DNA from: Allobosea sp. 67-29
GTDB taxonomy: Bacteria > Pseudomonadota > Alphaproteobacteria > Rhizobiales > Beijerinckiaceae
Assembly (NCBI RefSeq): GCF_001898115.1
Contig: NZ_MKSQ01000026.1
Span: 439,184-503,183, forward strand
Direction: 5' to 3'
Length of the DNA stretch: 64,000 bases
The position numbers were made by a program, and so were the translations under genes. A model generated the notes under the pieces. The model was not told the DNA's origin and made no database searches. It was given only the letters and a program-made list of their open reading frames with translations. Positions 63,660 to 64,000 of this stretch are shown piece after piece; within the stretch, counting starts at the first letter, position 1; every line of letters begins with the position of its first letter.

Positions 63660-64000
63660 TTGGCCGGAACGCCGCTCACGGACCTCAACCGGCCGCTCGG
63701 CCGCGACAAGCCTGCGCCCACCGGGAAGCCGTGGGCGCGCTGGCTTGCGACCGCTGCGGCCGGCGGAATCGGTACCGTCGTTCTGGGGCTCGCCCTGGTC
63801 GCTGCCCTGCGCCGCGATCCCGATGGCGGCGAACCCATGGCCGTCGCAACGATCGAGAAGCGCGCCGCACCGCCCGTCGCCGTCTCGACCGGCCCCGACG
63901 CGAAGCCGCACGGCCCGGCCAGTGCCTCTCAGCTCGAGAACGATGCCGGCGTCGTGGTCTATCGCCCGGACTCGGACGCGCCGGGCGCGATCGTCATCAC
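63660..64000 (+). CDS. Divergent polysaccharide deacetylase family protein, N-terminal part
   Basis: The frame runs off the right edge after about 113 residues. TTG 63660 is used because GAGGA lies ten bases upstream and the product begins AGTPLTDLNRPLGRDKP, the usual start of the alphaproteobacterial divergent polysaccharide deacetylase family. One membrane helix lies at about 29-50 (LATAAAGGIGTVVLGLALVA, location only), then a low-complexity linker. The catalytic domain is outside the window. The gene follows ctpA, its common partner, by 113 nt. Confidence 0.8.
   Translation, partial: MAGTPLTDLNRPLGRDKPAPTGKPWARWLATAAAGGIGTVVLGLALVAALRRDPDGGEPMAVATIEKRAAPPVAVSTGPDAKPHGPASASQLENDAGVVVYRPDSDAPGAIVI

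Overview
The window is a GC-rich, gene-dense chromosomal stretch from an alphaproteobacterium, most likely of the order Hyphomicrobiales and Bosea-like. The F1 ATP synthase operon beside priA and xerC, the class I lysyl-tRNA synthetase, the proBA-nadD-rsfS-rlmH-envC-ctpA block and the full C-P lyase operon all point there. The placement comes from gene content and protein style, not from a database search. No rRNA, tRNA, CRISPR array, prophage or insertion sequence was seen.

Left part (1-9.8 kb): the 3' end of rppH, then the minus-strand operon atpH-A-G-D-C with a clear terminator and two hairpin repeat elements between its genes, priA, xerC and an atypical short-chain dehydrogenase. At 9.9-12.8 kb is a hexuronate pair (uxaC, then a fructuronate reductase-like gene) behind a UxuR/GntR-like operator. 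At 12.8-19.6 kb are an orphan solute-binding protein, an M20 amidohydrolase, lysK, a nitroreductase, a DUF808 membrane protein and an enoyl-CoA hydratase. At 19.6-22.7 kb is a tripartite tricarboxylate transporter operon (tctC-B-A) with a LacI-type palindrome in its leader.

Middle part (22.9-36.1 kb): a secreted protein with a trypsin-like fold that has lost its catalytic triad, divergent from an alpha-2-macroglobulin/pbpC pair, which converges on an RND efflux permease and adaptor operon.

The centrepiece (36.4-49.0 kb) is a complete phosphonate system. A Pho box precedes phnC-D-E1-E2 (import). A small secreted protein follows. The repressor gene phnF is divergent from phnG-H-I-J-K-L-M plus a DUF1045 2H-phosphoesterase gene. 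phnN lies antisense inside the cluster, overlapping its neighbours at both ends, and a hexapeptide acyltransferase of the phosphonate-associated type closes it. Together these import phosphonates, couple them to ribose triphosphate, cleave the C-P bond by radical SAM chemistry and convert the cyclic ribose phosphate to PRPP.

Right part (49.1-64 kb): a globin-coupled chemotaxis transducer behind a perfect FNR/FixK box, a protein methyltransferase and glycosyltransferase pair, a sigma/anti-sigma/subtilase cassette, a DUF6481 gene and rpsU, then proB-proA-nadD-rsfS-rlmH-envC-ctpA and the 5' end of a divergent polysaccharide deacetylase gene. rsfS appears to start at CTG. In many relatives this last gene is the direct neighbour of rppH, which sits at the opposite end of this window.
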